Positions 6,433-15,308 are shown, counted from the stretch's first letter. The stretch: DNA of 17,125 nucleotides from Mesoaciditoga sp964503355 (GCA_964503355.1 CAZCZS010000037.1:1-17125), one strand, 5' to 3'. Notes: generated by a model not told the origin, from the letters alone. Made by a program: numbers and translations.

Positions 6433-7770
6433 GTGGGAAAATTCATAAACATCAAAACCGAATTGCCCGGTCCAAAGGCAAAAGAATGGCTGAAAAGGTT
6501 GGATGAAAACGTCGCAAAGCCCTTATCAGTCTACGTCCCATCCATCATCGATCACGCCAAAGGCGCGCTGGTGACGGATATAGATGGAAACACCTTTATA
6601 GATTTTTCCGGCGGGCTTGGAGTGCTAAACGTTGGTCACGCTAACGATAAGGTTGTCGAAGCGGTGAAAAATCAGGTTGAAAGATTTACCCATACCGATT
6701 TTTCCGTATTTCCCTACGAAAACCTCATAACGCTTGCTGAAAGGATGAACAAGCTCGCACCAGGTGACACGCCGAAGAAAACAGTGTTTTTCAATTCAGG
6801 GGCTGAAGCTGTTGAGAACGCCGTCAAAATAGCGAAAGCCTACACCGGAAAAAAGGCCATAATAGTTTACGAAGGGGCTTTTCACGGAAGAACCATGTTG
6901 ACGATGACGATGACCTCCAAACCAGAACCTTACAAATCCAAATTCGCCCCGTTCGCATCAGACGTTTACAGAGTTCCCTATCCGAACTGTTACAGATGTC
7001 CTTTCTACAAAGATCCGGATACGTGTAATTTGGAATGCTTCACGGCACTTGAAAAGGCGTTTGATTATCAAGTATCCGCAGATGATGTTGGCGCCATCGT
7101 GATAGAACCTCTACAAGGTGAGGGAGGATTTAACGTCCCAAGGGCAAAGTACATCAAAAAATTGAGGGAATTGTGCGATGAAAAAGGAATACTTCTTGTA
7201 GACGACGAAATACAAGCCGGAATTGGAAGAACTGGTAAGATGTTTGCGATAGAACATTTTGGTATTGAACCGGATTTGATAACCTTTGCCAAGTCCATAG
7301 CAGGTGGCCTTCCACTTTCAGGTGTTGTTGGAAAAGCGGAGATAATGGATTCTCCGGATGATTCTTCTATAGGAGGAACTTTCATCGGAAACCCAATAGC
7401 CTGCGCCGCCGCAAATGCGGTCTTGGATTTCATAGAAGAAAACGATCTGTTCGAAAGGGCAAATCATATAGGCAAGATGATAATGGAAAGAGGCAAAAAA
7501 CTCCAAGAAAAATACGACGTCATCGGGGACGTTCGCGGATTAGGTGCTATGGTTGGATACGAATTCGTGAAAGACAGAAAGACAAAAGAACCAAACGAAG
7601 AGATCGTCTCTGAGATACTTCAAAGATCCTTGAAAAAAGGCGCGATATTCATCAGGGCGGGAGTTTATCACAACGTCATAAGATTTCTGAACTCTTTGGT
7701 CATAACTGACGAACAATTGAACGAAGGACTTGACGTTTTGGAAGAAGTACTGGAAGAAATTCTTGGATGA
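6433..7770 (+). CDS. gabT: PLP-dependent class III aminotransferase (4-aminobutyrate aminotransferase-like)
   Basis: The 445-residue protein transfers an amino group from a 4-aminobutyrate or other omega/alpha amino acid to a keto acid; the exact substrate cannot be read from sequence, and close relatives include broad-specificity thermophile aminotransferases and racemases. Class III motifs: NSGAEAVENA (from about 121), FHGRT (150-154), DDEIQAGIGRTG (257-268, PLP-binding Asp258 and Gln261) and the Schiff-base Lys287 in TFAKSIAGG. A CxxC...C...C cluster (Cys186, 189, 198, 202) follows PYPN, a feature of one GabT subgroup. I start at GTG 6433 because AGGAGG lies 8 bases ahead; an upstream in-frame GTG at 6406 has no ribosome binding site. 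It is the only plus-strand gene, divergent from the operon that makes its PLP cofactor. Confidence 0.9.
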   Translation: MGKFINIKTELPGPKAKEWLKRLDENVAKPLSVYVPSIIDHAKGALVTDIDGNTFIDFSGGLGVLNVGHANDKVVEAVKNQVERFTHTDFSVFPYENLITLAERMNKLAPGDTPKKTVFFNSGAEAVENAVKIAKAYTGKKAIIVYEGAFHGRTMLTMTMTSKPEPYKSKFAPFASDVYRVPYPNCYRCPFYKDPDTCNLECFTALEKAFDYQVSADDVGAIVIEPLQGEGGFNVPRAKYIKKLRELCDEKGILLVDDEIQAGIGRTGKMFAIEHFGIEPDLITFAKSIAGGLPLSGVVGKAEIMDSPDDSSIGGTFIGNPIACAAANAVLDFIEENDLFERANHIGKMIMERGKKLQEKYDVIGDVRGLGAMVGYEFVKDRKTKEPNEEIVSEILQRSLKKGAIFIRAGVYHNVIRFLNSLVITDEQLNEGLDVLEEVLEEILG

Positions 7771-7801
7771 ATTCGCGTTTTTTGAAAAAGTGATTTGAGG
7801 A

Positions 7802-7840
7802 GCTCGAGGAGATCAACCGTTCTCCTCGAGCCATTTTTTT
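7802..7840 (+). terminator. intrinsic terminator of gabT, overlapping the converging gene
   Basis: GCTCGAGGAGA (7802-7812) pairs perfectly with TCTCCTCGAGC (7821-7831) around an 8-base loop, followed by CATTTTTTT. This is a strong rho-independent terminator 31 bases after the gabT stop. The distal arm and T run are at the same time the last codons of the minus-strand TPR gene, whose stop codon is in the loop. An outer inverted repeat, GAATTCGC (7769-7776) and GCGAATTC (7841-7848), encloses it. On the minus strand the same hairpin lacks an immediate T run, so it is one-directional or weakly bidirectional. Confidence 0.88.
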
Positions 7841-8532
7841 GCGAATTCGATGTTCTTCGACTCTTGAACGTAAAATTCTTTTTCAGGAGACATCTTGCTC
7901 ATTTTGAGGAATATCTCCCTAGCTTTATCCTTTTTCCCCCATTTCAAATACAATTTTGCGAGTTCGTAGTAAGCGTAAACGTACTTAGGATCCAATTCTA
8001 TGGCCTTTAAAAAAAGTTTTTCCGATCTTCCAAAATTCGCAAACGGCCATGGAGTATCCCTGTATCTCATCGCGAGCGCCACGTAAGCTCTGTAAAGCTT
8101 TGGGTTCAACTCTATGGCTTTGTTGATGGCGTGATCGAAATCCCTAAGCATGAAAAGACTCTGGATGATCCCTTTGTATTGCGCCAATCTTCCTATGGCC
8201 GCTCCCTTTATGAAATAAAGGTAAGCGTCGTCTTTTCTGAGCTTTATCGCCATATCTGCATATTTTATGCCGTCATCGAAATACTTCTCTTTTTCATTCT
8301 TCTTGGCACCCCACAATCCATACTCCACGCAGGCATCTGCCAATATCTTCAAAGAAGTGGCGTCTTTTTCAAGATTTGGCATTTTCTTTAAGCTTTGGAT
8401 GAGTTCAAACATTTGAGTGGCGTTTTGTGAAGCCCTTGCTTCAAAGAAGATATTTTCCATGTCGTTCGCAAAAGTCGTTAGGACTAAAAGAATCAAAACG
8501 GACGCCAAAAGAAAGAAAATCCTTTTTTTCAT
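7813..8532 (-). CDS. secreted TPR-repeat protein
   Basis: The 239-residue protein has a signal peptide (MKKR, hydrophobic core to about residue 20, cleavage after TTFA) and then helical repeats. At least three tetratricopeptide units are readable: around DGIKYADMAIKLRKDDAYLYFIKGA, around DHAINKAIELNPKLYRAYVALAM and around EKLFLKAIELDPKYVYAYYELAKLYLKWGKKDKA. TPR proteins bind other proteins; this one should do so in the periplasm or at the envelope. The partner is unknown. Its ATG overlaps the acpS stop (ATGA), so it is the last gene of the mal operon. The lack of a lipobox cysteine means it is not an obvious lipoprotein. Confidence 0.85.
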   Translation of the reverse strand: MKKRIFFLLASVLILLVLTTFANDMENIFFEARASQNATQMFELIQSLKKMPNLEKDATSLKILADACVEYGLWGAKKNEKEKYFDDGIKYADMAIKLRKDDAYLYFIKGAAIGRLAQYKGIIQSLFMLRDFDHAINKAIELNPKLYRAYVALAMRYRDTPWPFANFGRSEKLFLKAIELDPKYVYAYYELAKLYLKWGKKDKAREIFLKMSKMSPEKEFYVQESKNIEFAKKWLEENG

Positions 8533-8894
8533 TTAAATCCCTCCCTCTCGATTATAACCACCGCCATGGCGACTCCCCCATCATGAGAAAGACTGGCATG
8601 GATATTTTCAAATTCGTATCTTTTTCGAATTTCTTTTAGGACGTCATTTTCCTCTAGGGTGATCTTTCCAAGTGAATTCGGAATGAAAGAGATATCCTTG
8701 AACTTGTAATACCTTATCCCCGTTCCCAATGCTTTGAAAAAAGCCTCTTTTAAGGCAAATCTCCCCGCCAGAAATTCTTTTTTGTTCTTTCTTTTCTCCC
8801 ATAACCTCTGTTCGTGAGCCGACAATATTTTCATCGCCAATTTGTCGTTAACTCTTGAAATTTCGACCACGTCCACACCTAATCCAACTATCAT
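8529..8894 (-). CDS. acpS: holo-[acyl-carrier-protein] synthase
   Basis: AcpS moves the 4'-phosphopantetheine of CoA to a serine of acyl carrier protein, activating it for fatty acid synthesis. The 121-residue length is typical of trimeric AcpS. Conserved motifs are GLGVDVVEISR at 4-14 (Mg-binding Asp8) and GRFALKEAFFKALGTG at 44-59 (Glu50 as the second metal ligand, Lys54 near the phosphates), and the C-terminal ASLSHDGGVAMAVVI segment. I take ATG 8894 as the start because it overlaps the preceding stop as ATGA and fits the conserved N-terminus; a GTG twelve bases upstream is also in frame. Its presence in a sugar-transport operon is probably positional, though CoaX in the other operon supplies the same pathway. 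Confidence 0.95.
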   Translation of the reverse strand: MIVGLGVDVVEISRVNDKLAMKILSAHEQRLWEKRKNKKEFLAGRFALKEAFFKALGTGIRYYKFKDISFIPNSLGKITLEENDVLKEIRKRYEFENIHASLSHDGGVAMAVVIIEREGFK

Positions 8895-9529
8895 ACGTCT
8901 TTCCACTCTTCGCTTTCAGAGATCATCTTTTTAACGTTTTTGTAATCGAAAACAACGTGATTGGTGTACTCTCGATTGACGAGAAAAAGATATATGTACA
9001 CGTACACTCCCAACGTTAAAAAAGATAGTAGCATGAATCCCAGTCCGCTTCTTTTTTTGAAAAAAGCGCTTTTTTCCCTATCGAAAAAAAGATATCTTTC
9101 CATATCTTTTTCCCATTCTTCATGGACGTAGAATCTCTTGGAAATCACATCACTCAACGTCACAAGGAAAAAGAAATTCACTATCAAAGCGATAAGAGTT
9201 GGAGTTGGTATGTAAAAAGTAGCCAGATCTATGGGATAGTAAAAGTCCACGAAAAAAACCACCACACCAGAAGCGAGAAAGATCAAGTAGTAAATCATCG
9301 TGTTCGTTGGAAAAAGCTTCAGATCTTCCTTGACATCATTTGGAATTTCATCCGTTTTCTTTTTTGAGAACAAGAAAAGATATATCTTCTTTTTATGAGA
9401 AATGTGTTTGTCAACGGCCAGCGTCATCTTGAACATCACGTAGTACAAAACCAATGGCACAAAAACGGCGATGATCAACCATAAGACATTCACAGACATG
9501 AAAAGATCTTGGGTGTAGAATTCTTCCAC
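8891..9529 (-). CDS. membrane protein of unknown function, four predicted TM helices
   Basis: A 212-residue protein with hydrophobic segments at about 13-33, 77-98, 102-125 and 163-184, with basic, Lys-rich loops between. The last TM region (GLGFMLLSFLTLGVYVYIYLF) resembles the 'LLSxxTLGxYxxYxxY' hydrophobic motif of DUF4234-like proteins; this is a weak resemblance. The GTG at 9529 is the first standard start codon, but the strong AGGAGGT (9554-9560) is 24 bases upstream of it and six bases upstream of an in-frame ATC (9547). The reading frame is open from that ATC, so the true N-terminus may be six residues longer. It overlaps acpS by ATGA. Confidence 0.75.
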   Translation of the reverse strand: MEEFYTQDLFMSVNVLWLIIAVFVPLVLYYVMFKMTLAVDKHISHKKKIYLFLFSKKKTDEIPNDVKEDLKLFPTNTMIYYLIFLASGVVVFFVDFYYPIDLATFYIPTPTLIALIVNFFFLVTLSDVISKRFYVHEEWEKDMERYLFFDREKSAFFKKRSGLGFMLLSFLTLGVYVYIYLFLVNREYTNHVVFDYKNVKKMISESEEWKDV

Positions 9530-9582
9530 TTTCTTTTGCGCTTCGATTTTTGTACCTCCTTAAGATAAATTCGTCAGGATGT

Positions 9583-10752
9583 TTAAAAAGAAAAGAGCGG
9601 TATCTCCATTTCTTGACTTGAAATTCCACCATGTTTTCCTTTAAGATGTCTTTCGTTGCCCAGATACTTTATCGTGAAGGAGTGATCGGCTTTTGGAATC
9701 GCCAGAAGATCCCCGATTCTGTCAAGAGCTTTTTTCGATTTGGGTAAGACGCCGAACAATCCCTCTTCAACGGCCTGCTTTGAAGGATAAAAATCAACGT
9801 TTCCCTTGAAGAATTCCATACCCTTTTCCACCGTCTTCTGTGGATCTTTCGTGTATAGGTACATCATTCTCGGTTCTCCGGCGGGTAACATCTCCAAAGT
9901 CGCGGCGAAGTCATCACATGGTGAGATCACCCAATCGTTTCTCCAATTTGCCTTCATTTGACCGTGATCCGCGACGATTAAAAATGAAGTGCTTTCTCTT
10001 AAATCATCGTTTAACCTTTCAACCACAAGATCTTTGAATTTCAAAAGCGTATCCTTCGCTTCCTCAAAGTACTCTTCGGAAGATGGACCGTACACGTGTC
10101 CCATCGCGTCGACCATCGGCCAATAAGCGTACACGTAAGCATACTTTTGAGATTCAATTGCCTTCCTTATCTTCGTCATCATATCGGTTTTACTTATGTA
10201 TCCTTGAACTGCGGCGTTATGATTTAAAGTTTTTGAAAGTCCGCTTTCCTTGAACGCGTTCGCCGTGATGATCAAAGGATTAACGCCGTAATTTTTTAAA
10301 GCTTCATACAGCGTTGGAACTTCCAAAAACGAAGAAGGATTGAGCCCTCTCATTAACAAAGAATCCCGTGGCATTCCCAACGGAGAGAATTCTATCATGT
10401 TCGTTAACGTCCCGTACTCTTTGAGATAAAGAACGTATCCAAGCATTCCATGTTCTATGGGAAGAGCACCTGTTGCAACGGTGCTAAGCGCTGCGACCGT
10501 TGTGGATGGAAAGATGGTCGATAACTTATGAACTTTTCCAAATATTTTGAATTCATCTTCGTTCTCTTCAACTATCTTTGAAACCACATCGTAGCCCATG
10601 GCATCGATCAAGAACAAAACAACCCTCTCGGCCTTTTCGAATTTCTTTCCGAGAATGTCGATCTCAAGTGGCTCGTGTCTTGGAACGAGTCCGAACTTCG
10701 CCGTGATGGAATTGATAAGGTTCACCAAAGAGTTTGAATAATCTACTTTCAT
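9583..10752 (-). CDS. alkaline phosphatase superfamily phosphodiesterase / nucleotide pyrophosphatase-like, cytoplasmic
   Basis: The 389-residue protein belongs to the type I phosphodiesterase/nucleotide pyrophosphatase group. The two-metal site is visible: Asp50 (FLIDAMGYD), nucleophile Thr85 (IFPSTTVAALSTVATG), Asp215 and His219 (VDAMGHVYGP), Asp262 and His263 (VADHGQ), and His374 (GKHGG). No signal peptide or TM segment is present, so it probably works on an intracellular phosphate ester or nucleotide; the substrate is unknown. I start at ATG 10752, which overlaps the malG stop as ATGA and follows GGTGAAAGG; a frame open further upstream merely runs through the end of malG. Its coupling to a sugar permease suggests a link with uptake or handling of carbon/phosphate, but this is inference. 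Confidence 0.86.
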   Translation of the reverse strand: MKVDYSNSLVNLINSITAKFGLVPRHEPLEIDILGKKFEKAERVVLFLIDAMGYDVVSKIVEENEDEFKIFGKVHKLSTIFPSTTVAALSTVATGALPIEHGMLGYVLYLKEYGTLTNMIEFSPLGMPRDSLLMRGLNPSSFLEVPTLYEALKNYGVNPLIITANAFKESGLSKTLNHNAAVQGYISKTDMMTKIRKAIESQKYAYVYAYWPMVDAMGHVYGPSSEEYFEEAKDTLLKFKDLVVERLNDDLRESTSFLIVADHGQMKANWRNDWVISPCDDFAATLEMLPAGEPRMMYLYTKDPQKTVEKGMEFFKGNVDFYPSKQAVEEGLFGVLPKSKKALDRIGDLLAIPKADHSFTIKYLGNERHLKGKHGGISSQEMEIPLFSF

Positions 10753-13561
10753 CCTTTCACCGATCCTTGTGTTAATCCACCAACTATGAATCTCTGTAAT
10801 CCAAGGAAAATGGCCAATATTGGAATCATTCCTATCAGAGCAGCGGCGGTCATCAAACCCCAATTGGTGGAATATTGGCTGGTTGAGAACGTTTGCAATC
10901 CGACTGCGTAAGTGTAATGATTTATCCCCGTTAGAACTATCGATGCCAATATGTAGTCACCGTAATTTCCAACGAAACCAAGAATCGTCGTAACTGCTAA
11001 AACTGGAGCCGAAAGCGGTAACACGACTTTCCAAAAAGTTTGGAATCTCGTAGCGCCATCCACCATTGCGGCCTCTTCAAGTTCCCTTGGTATGGCATCG
11101 AAAAATCCTTTTATCAACCAGGCGTTAAAAGCTATTCCACCCCCTATGTAAAGAAAGGTTAGTCCTCCCAGAGTGTTCAAACCCAACGGCGGGAAGAATT
11201 TTCCAATGAAATTCAACAAAAGGTAAAGCGCAACCATGGCCATCATAGTTGGAAACATCTGAACAAGCAGCAATCCTATAAGACCGTACTTTCTTCCAAC
11301 GAATCTGAACCTTGAAAATGGATAGGCCANNNNNNNNNNGCTGATAAAAACACGGTGATCACCGCTGCCGTTCCCGCGACCACTATACTGTTTAAAAGCC
11401 ATCTCATGAAAGGCGGAACGTATTTGACCTTCCAATATTGCGTTAAATAGTAAGACTTATCGTTCATATCGTTGAGCTTTTTTGACGCTTTTGAAAGGTA
11501 AGGCAATGTTGAAAGATCATGACTACGCCTTGAAATTATACCAAGAGCCGGTCCTATTTTAGAAACGTAAAGCTGTTGATACAGAGAGTTCATCGAAGAT
11601 AATTCGTTGACCACAAGTGGAAATCCCAACATGTTGATCTCTATATAAGAGTCGCTTCTGACTTTTAGATCGTTTACGTAAGAGGAGTATTGGGAAACCA
11701 ATTCGTCGATGTCTTTCGAAGTTTTGAACGTTAGATTGAGAGTTTCAATGAGTTTTTTTACGTTGAAAAATTCATCGTATCTTTCAAAAGATGGAGTTGA
11801 AGGGATTTTTAAATTGGAGTTTTTAACCCTTGCGTAAAAATCACTCAGATCCTTCAAAAAGGTCTGAGCGCTTTCAAAGGAATTCGAAGAATTCAAGTTG
11901 GTCACATCTTCTCCCATTTTTTCATTGAAAAGCTCAGTTGAATGATAAAGTTGAGCAGTTAGGATTTTCGAATTGGCTTCATTCAACTTTTCACGCAGAG
12001 GCGTTATTTGTCGGGAAAGCTTGGAAACTTCTTGATTTAGCTTTTGAATCTGATTGTAAACATCGGTCATTTCGCTTTCAATCGAAGCGTAATCCTCCAA
12101 AACCGCCAACGACATCTTCAAAGCGGATTTGAGTTTTATCATGACAAACGGAAGAGAAGATTTCACGTTGGCCACAACATCCGAATTCTCATTGGAAGAC
12201 ATGAAAGAATCTTTTGATTGAAGGTATTCCAGATCGTTTAGAATATTCTTAACTCTTTTGGTTACCTCGAGAAATTTCTCATCAGATGGAACCGTTTTCA
12301 TCCATTTTTGAGCAAGAGCGATATACGGTGAAAAATCGTAAAAGTTACCACTTTCTCCTTTTGAATGTAGCTGAAAATTAGCCGACGCGCTTTTCACCAT
12401 GGAGACAAATTTATCAAGGGCTATGGAAGTGGGAATTATGTTCGTGGAAAAGAGCGCTATTTGAGAAGCATCCTTCGTAAGAGAAGAAGAGTACTTGGCA
12501 ATTTCTTCCTTTAAAGAATCGAGTTCTGACATCTTTTCAGAATAAGATGAGTTGAGCTCATCCAACGAGTTTTGATAATTTCCCACAAGATCCTCGTAAG
12601 CCTTTTGAACTTGATTCAAAGCGGCGGTAAGCACTTCATCGTAAGAAGATTTTGCATTATTCAAAGCCTGAGCGGTTGAAAAAACCTCGGCTTTCATGTT
12701 CAAAAGCTCCACTCTATCTTGACCTTGAATTTTTTGAGCCAATTTCACACTGTCCATGTTTATTCTTCTAAGGTATATCGGGGCAAACCATTCGGCATAC
12801 GAGAAATTTCCATCCTTCATCATCTCGTAAGTTTCAGCGTACGCCTTCACGAGATCGTTCGCGATCCTCGTATTTATCCCGTTTTTTTCAAGAATGTTTT
12901 TCACTTTCGAGGAGAAAGATGATATTTTTTTGGAAAGTTTCTTCGAATTCTCAACATATTCGTTCCATCGCTCTTCGAGTTGAGGAAAATAAGATCCAAC
13001 CATCTTTAAAACACGTTTGTTTGGGGAATTTTTGAGTTGTAGCATGATTTTATACATTCCAGCGAGTTTTTCTTCGTTGGTCAACGAAGAATATCTTTTG
13101 GAGAGATAAGAAAGCAGATTGCTGACGTATTTCACATCTTCTTTGGCGTTGATCTTAACGTTATCAACGGCGACGGATTCCGATTTAGGTAAAACGTTAT
13201 CACTTATCCATTTTGCATCTTCGTTTATAGACTTTGACATTTTAGATGTTAAAGCGAAGTAGTTTTGATAAGCTTTGAAATCGGAATTCAACTTCGACAA
13301 GATTTGTTTTTTGCTCATCTTATCGTAAGGCTCACCAAGACTGTATATGTTTGATATCTCGTTGTACAAGGCCGGAACGTTTTTTGGTTCAACGATCAGA
13401 TCGATGTAATTCTGCCACGTTGTTTGACTTGAAAAAAGCGACGAGCTTATATACGCGTTATCCCTTCTTATGGATGTGGTGAAAATCCACAACACCGGAA
13501 AAAGAACAACTGCTATAACCGCCCATATCACGACATGCCTTATCGGGTGAGATCTCATCAT
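10749..13561 (-). CDS. malG: maltose/maltodextrin ABC transporter permease MalG with ~650-residue coiled-coil insertion; interrupted by assembly gap
   Basis: This is one gene cut by ten Ns at 11330-11339. The part before the gap has 740 codons plus two bases; the part after has 193 codons plus two bases. TM1 is at about 9-31 and the P2-like region begins normally, but from about residue 57 to 704 there is an inserted extracytoplasmic domain, rich in Ser, Lys, Glu and Leu, with probable coiled coils near 300-365 and 480-540. The sequence then returns to standard MalG (YWKVKYVPPFMRWLLNSI), five more TMs and the ATPase-contact EAA loop (EEAAMVDGATRFQTFWKVVLPL), ending GGLTQGSVKG as in E. coli MalG. 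E. coli MalG has 296 residues. Long-insert MalG proteins are, to my knowledge, a Thermotogales trait. ATG 13561 overlaps malF by ATGA. Confidence 0.93.
11330..11339. other. assembly gap (ten Ns) inside malG
   Basis: The ten Ns put the two halves of malG in different frames, so the number is a placeholder. The flanks leave GC on one side and TG on the other, which requires a true gap of 2 modulo 3. Comparing FLS...AYPFSRFRF with the E. coli MalG segment LSTTCAYAFARMRF (three residues between Ser and Ala-Tyr) predicts five missing bases. Confidence 0.95.
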
Positions 13562-15267
13562 TTGTTCACCTCTTCAAAAGATCCAGAAAGCTTGAAATTA
13601 ACGGCGCTTATGGTGGCGATTATGATGAATATCAAAATGGATATCGCGGCAGCGAGACCGTAATTTCTACCAGATGCGCCTCCAAAGGCAAGATTGTAAG
13701 TGTAGCTTAAAAGTATGTCCGTTTGTCCCGCGGGAGTTATGGAATTCGGTATTGGTGGTCCCCCTCCTGTCAAAAGGTAGATGACGTTGAAATTGTTGAA
13801 ATTAAATGCGAAAGAAGCCACGAGCAAAGGTGCGAGTGGGATCATGAGTAACGGAAAAGTTATCTTCCAAAAGGCGTGCCATTTGGAAGCCCCATCTATC
13901 GAAGCGGCTTCGTAGAGTTCATTTGGTATGGACTGAAGCGCTCCAAGGGATATGACCATCATGTACGGAAAGCCCAACCACGTGTTCACCAACAGCAAGG
14001 CAACTTTTGCCCAGAAAGCGTTTCCAAACCAATCTATCGGACCGAGATGAAGCCACTTTTCCAAAAAAATCTTGTTTATTATTCCAAAGCTCACGTTGAA
14101 GAATCCCACTCTGAACATTATTATTGAAATGAAAGCCGGAATGGCCCAAGGAATTATAAGAAGAGTTCTATAAATGCTTCTGAATTTCATCCGTCTGTTG
14201 TTCAGTATGATGGCCAGTATCAAACCAACGCTGAAAGTGAAAAAGACGCTCAGTGCGGCCCATTCAAATGTCCAAATGAAAACGGATAAAAAAGGACTCA
14301 TGATCTGTTTGTTGGTCAAGAGATCTTTGAAGTTTTTGAGGCCAGCATAACCGTAATAACCCATTATCTTCGTTTTCTTACCGGTTTCGGGATCTACATT
14401 CCAAAAGGCGTAATCTCTTTCTATCACCGGCATGCCGGTAATGGTGTTGATGAGTACCGTTTTTTCCACGTTTTTACCGTTTTCCAAGACGGTCATTCTT
14501 GAGAGTGTGTATTCGTATTTCGCCGTTACCAACTTTGAAAATCCATATTTGTTCGTGAAGAAAAGCGTACCCACTTGTGGATTTACGAATTCCGTGTCGC
14601 TCAAAATGGAAGAATAATGCATGTTGAAAAATTTCAAATTTGGAAAGGTATCGTGATCCGCTGGATTGTAAAAATAATTGTAAACCCCATTTTGTGAAGT
14701 GATGGAAATGATCTTCGATGGATCTTTAACGGATCTTACTATGGAATATGTCATTCCGTCTATAGATACACTTCCGTCTGTGAGCATTTCGAACCGGCTT
14801 ATGTATCTCTTTCCACTTTGTTGCGGCATCTCCGCAATGTAAAGTTTCCCATCCTCCCCTTTTAACAGAAGAACAAACCGTTCGCTTGGAACGTACCCTT
14901 TGTACAGTGTATAAACGGAATAATCAAAATACTTTGGATTTGGCTTTATAACGATGGTGTTCAAAAGGGTATCCATAACTTGCTGACGGCTCCACATGTA
15001 ACCGGTCATGTAATTCTCAAAAGCGATTTGAAAAGTGTAATAAATGGGATAAACGGTCAATATCATCATGAATATAAGAGCGGGTATCATGTATAAAAAA
15101 GGATAACCCTTGGGGTTTATAAGGGCATAATCTATGAAAATGAGTAAAAGTACAACTATCACAGCCAAGCCGTAAGAGCTATTTGTGGACAAAACAACAA
15201 CTGACCAAGCCAAAATCGCGTCGATGAAGGTTACACCTAACCAAATTGCGATTCTTTTTAGAGACAA
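13558..15267 (-). CDS. malF: maltose/maltodextrin ABC transporter permease MalF
   Basis: MalF is the first membrane subunit of the MalFGK2 importer. The ~569-residue protein has three N-terminal TM helices (roughly 6-76), a large extracytoplasmic P2 loop (about 85-315) comparable to the MalE-docking loop of E. coli MalF, and five further TM helices. The EAA loop contacting the ATPase is ELYEAASIDGASKWHAFWKITFP, and the TGGGPP turn typical of MalF follows. Start choice: GGAGGG (15274-15279) abuts ATG 15273, which is too close, but is six bases from the in-frame TTG 15267, so I favour the TTG; the difference is two residues. A GTG further upstream lies inside the malE-malF terminator and is not credible. 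The stop overlaps malG by ATGA. Confidence 0.94.
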   Translation of the reverse strand: MSLKRIAIWLGVTFIDAILAWSVVVLSTNSSYGLAVIVVLLLIFIDYALINPKGYPFLYMIPALIFMMILTVYPIYYTFQIAFENYMTGYMWSRQQVMDTLLNTIVIKPNPKYFDYSVYTLYKGYVPSERFVLLLKGEDGKLYIAEMPQQSGKRYISRFEMLTDGSVSIDGMTYSIVRSVKDPSKIISITSQNGVYNYFYNPADHDTFPNLKFFNMHYSSILSDTEFVNPQVGTLFFTNKYGFSKLVTAKYEYTLSRMTVLENGKNVEKTVLINTITGMPVIERDYAFWNVDPETGKKTKIMGYYGYAGLKNFKDLLTNKQIMSPFLSVFIWTFEWAALSVFFTFSVGLILAIILNNRRMKFRSIYRTLLIIPWAIPAFISIIMFRVGFFNVSFGIINKIFLEKWLHLGPIDWFGNAFWAKVALLLVNTWLGFPYMMVISLGALQSIPNELYEAASIDGASKWHAFWKITFPLLMIPLAPLLVASFAFNFNNFNVIYLLTGGGPPIPNSITPAGQTDILLSYTYNLAFGGASGRNYGLAAAISILIFIIIATISAVNFKLSGSFEEVNK

Positions 15268-15279
15268 CTTCATCCCTCC

Positions 15280-15308
15280 AAAAAATGAGGCGGGATTATC
15301 CCGCCTCA
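15280..15308 (-). terminator. intrinsic terminator/attenuator between malE and malF
   Basis: A perfect 10-bp stem, TGAGGCGGGA with TCCCGCCTCA (15286-15308), has a three-base loop and is followed on the minus strand by TTTTTT (15285-15280). It lies 15 bases after the malE stop and directly before the malF ribosome binding site. Partial readthrough would give high MalE and low MalF/MalG, the usual stoichiometry of binding-protein-dependent transporters. No other promoter is evident before malF. Confidence 0.92.

Noticed and set aside
11276..11435. Two overlapping malG-like genes around the Ns
   Set aside because: They are one gene; the false stops come from the wrong number of Ns.
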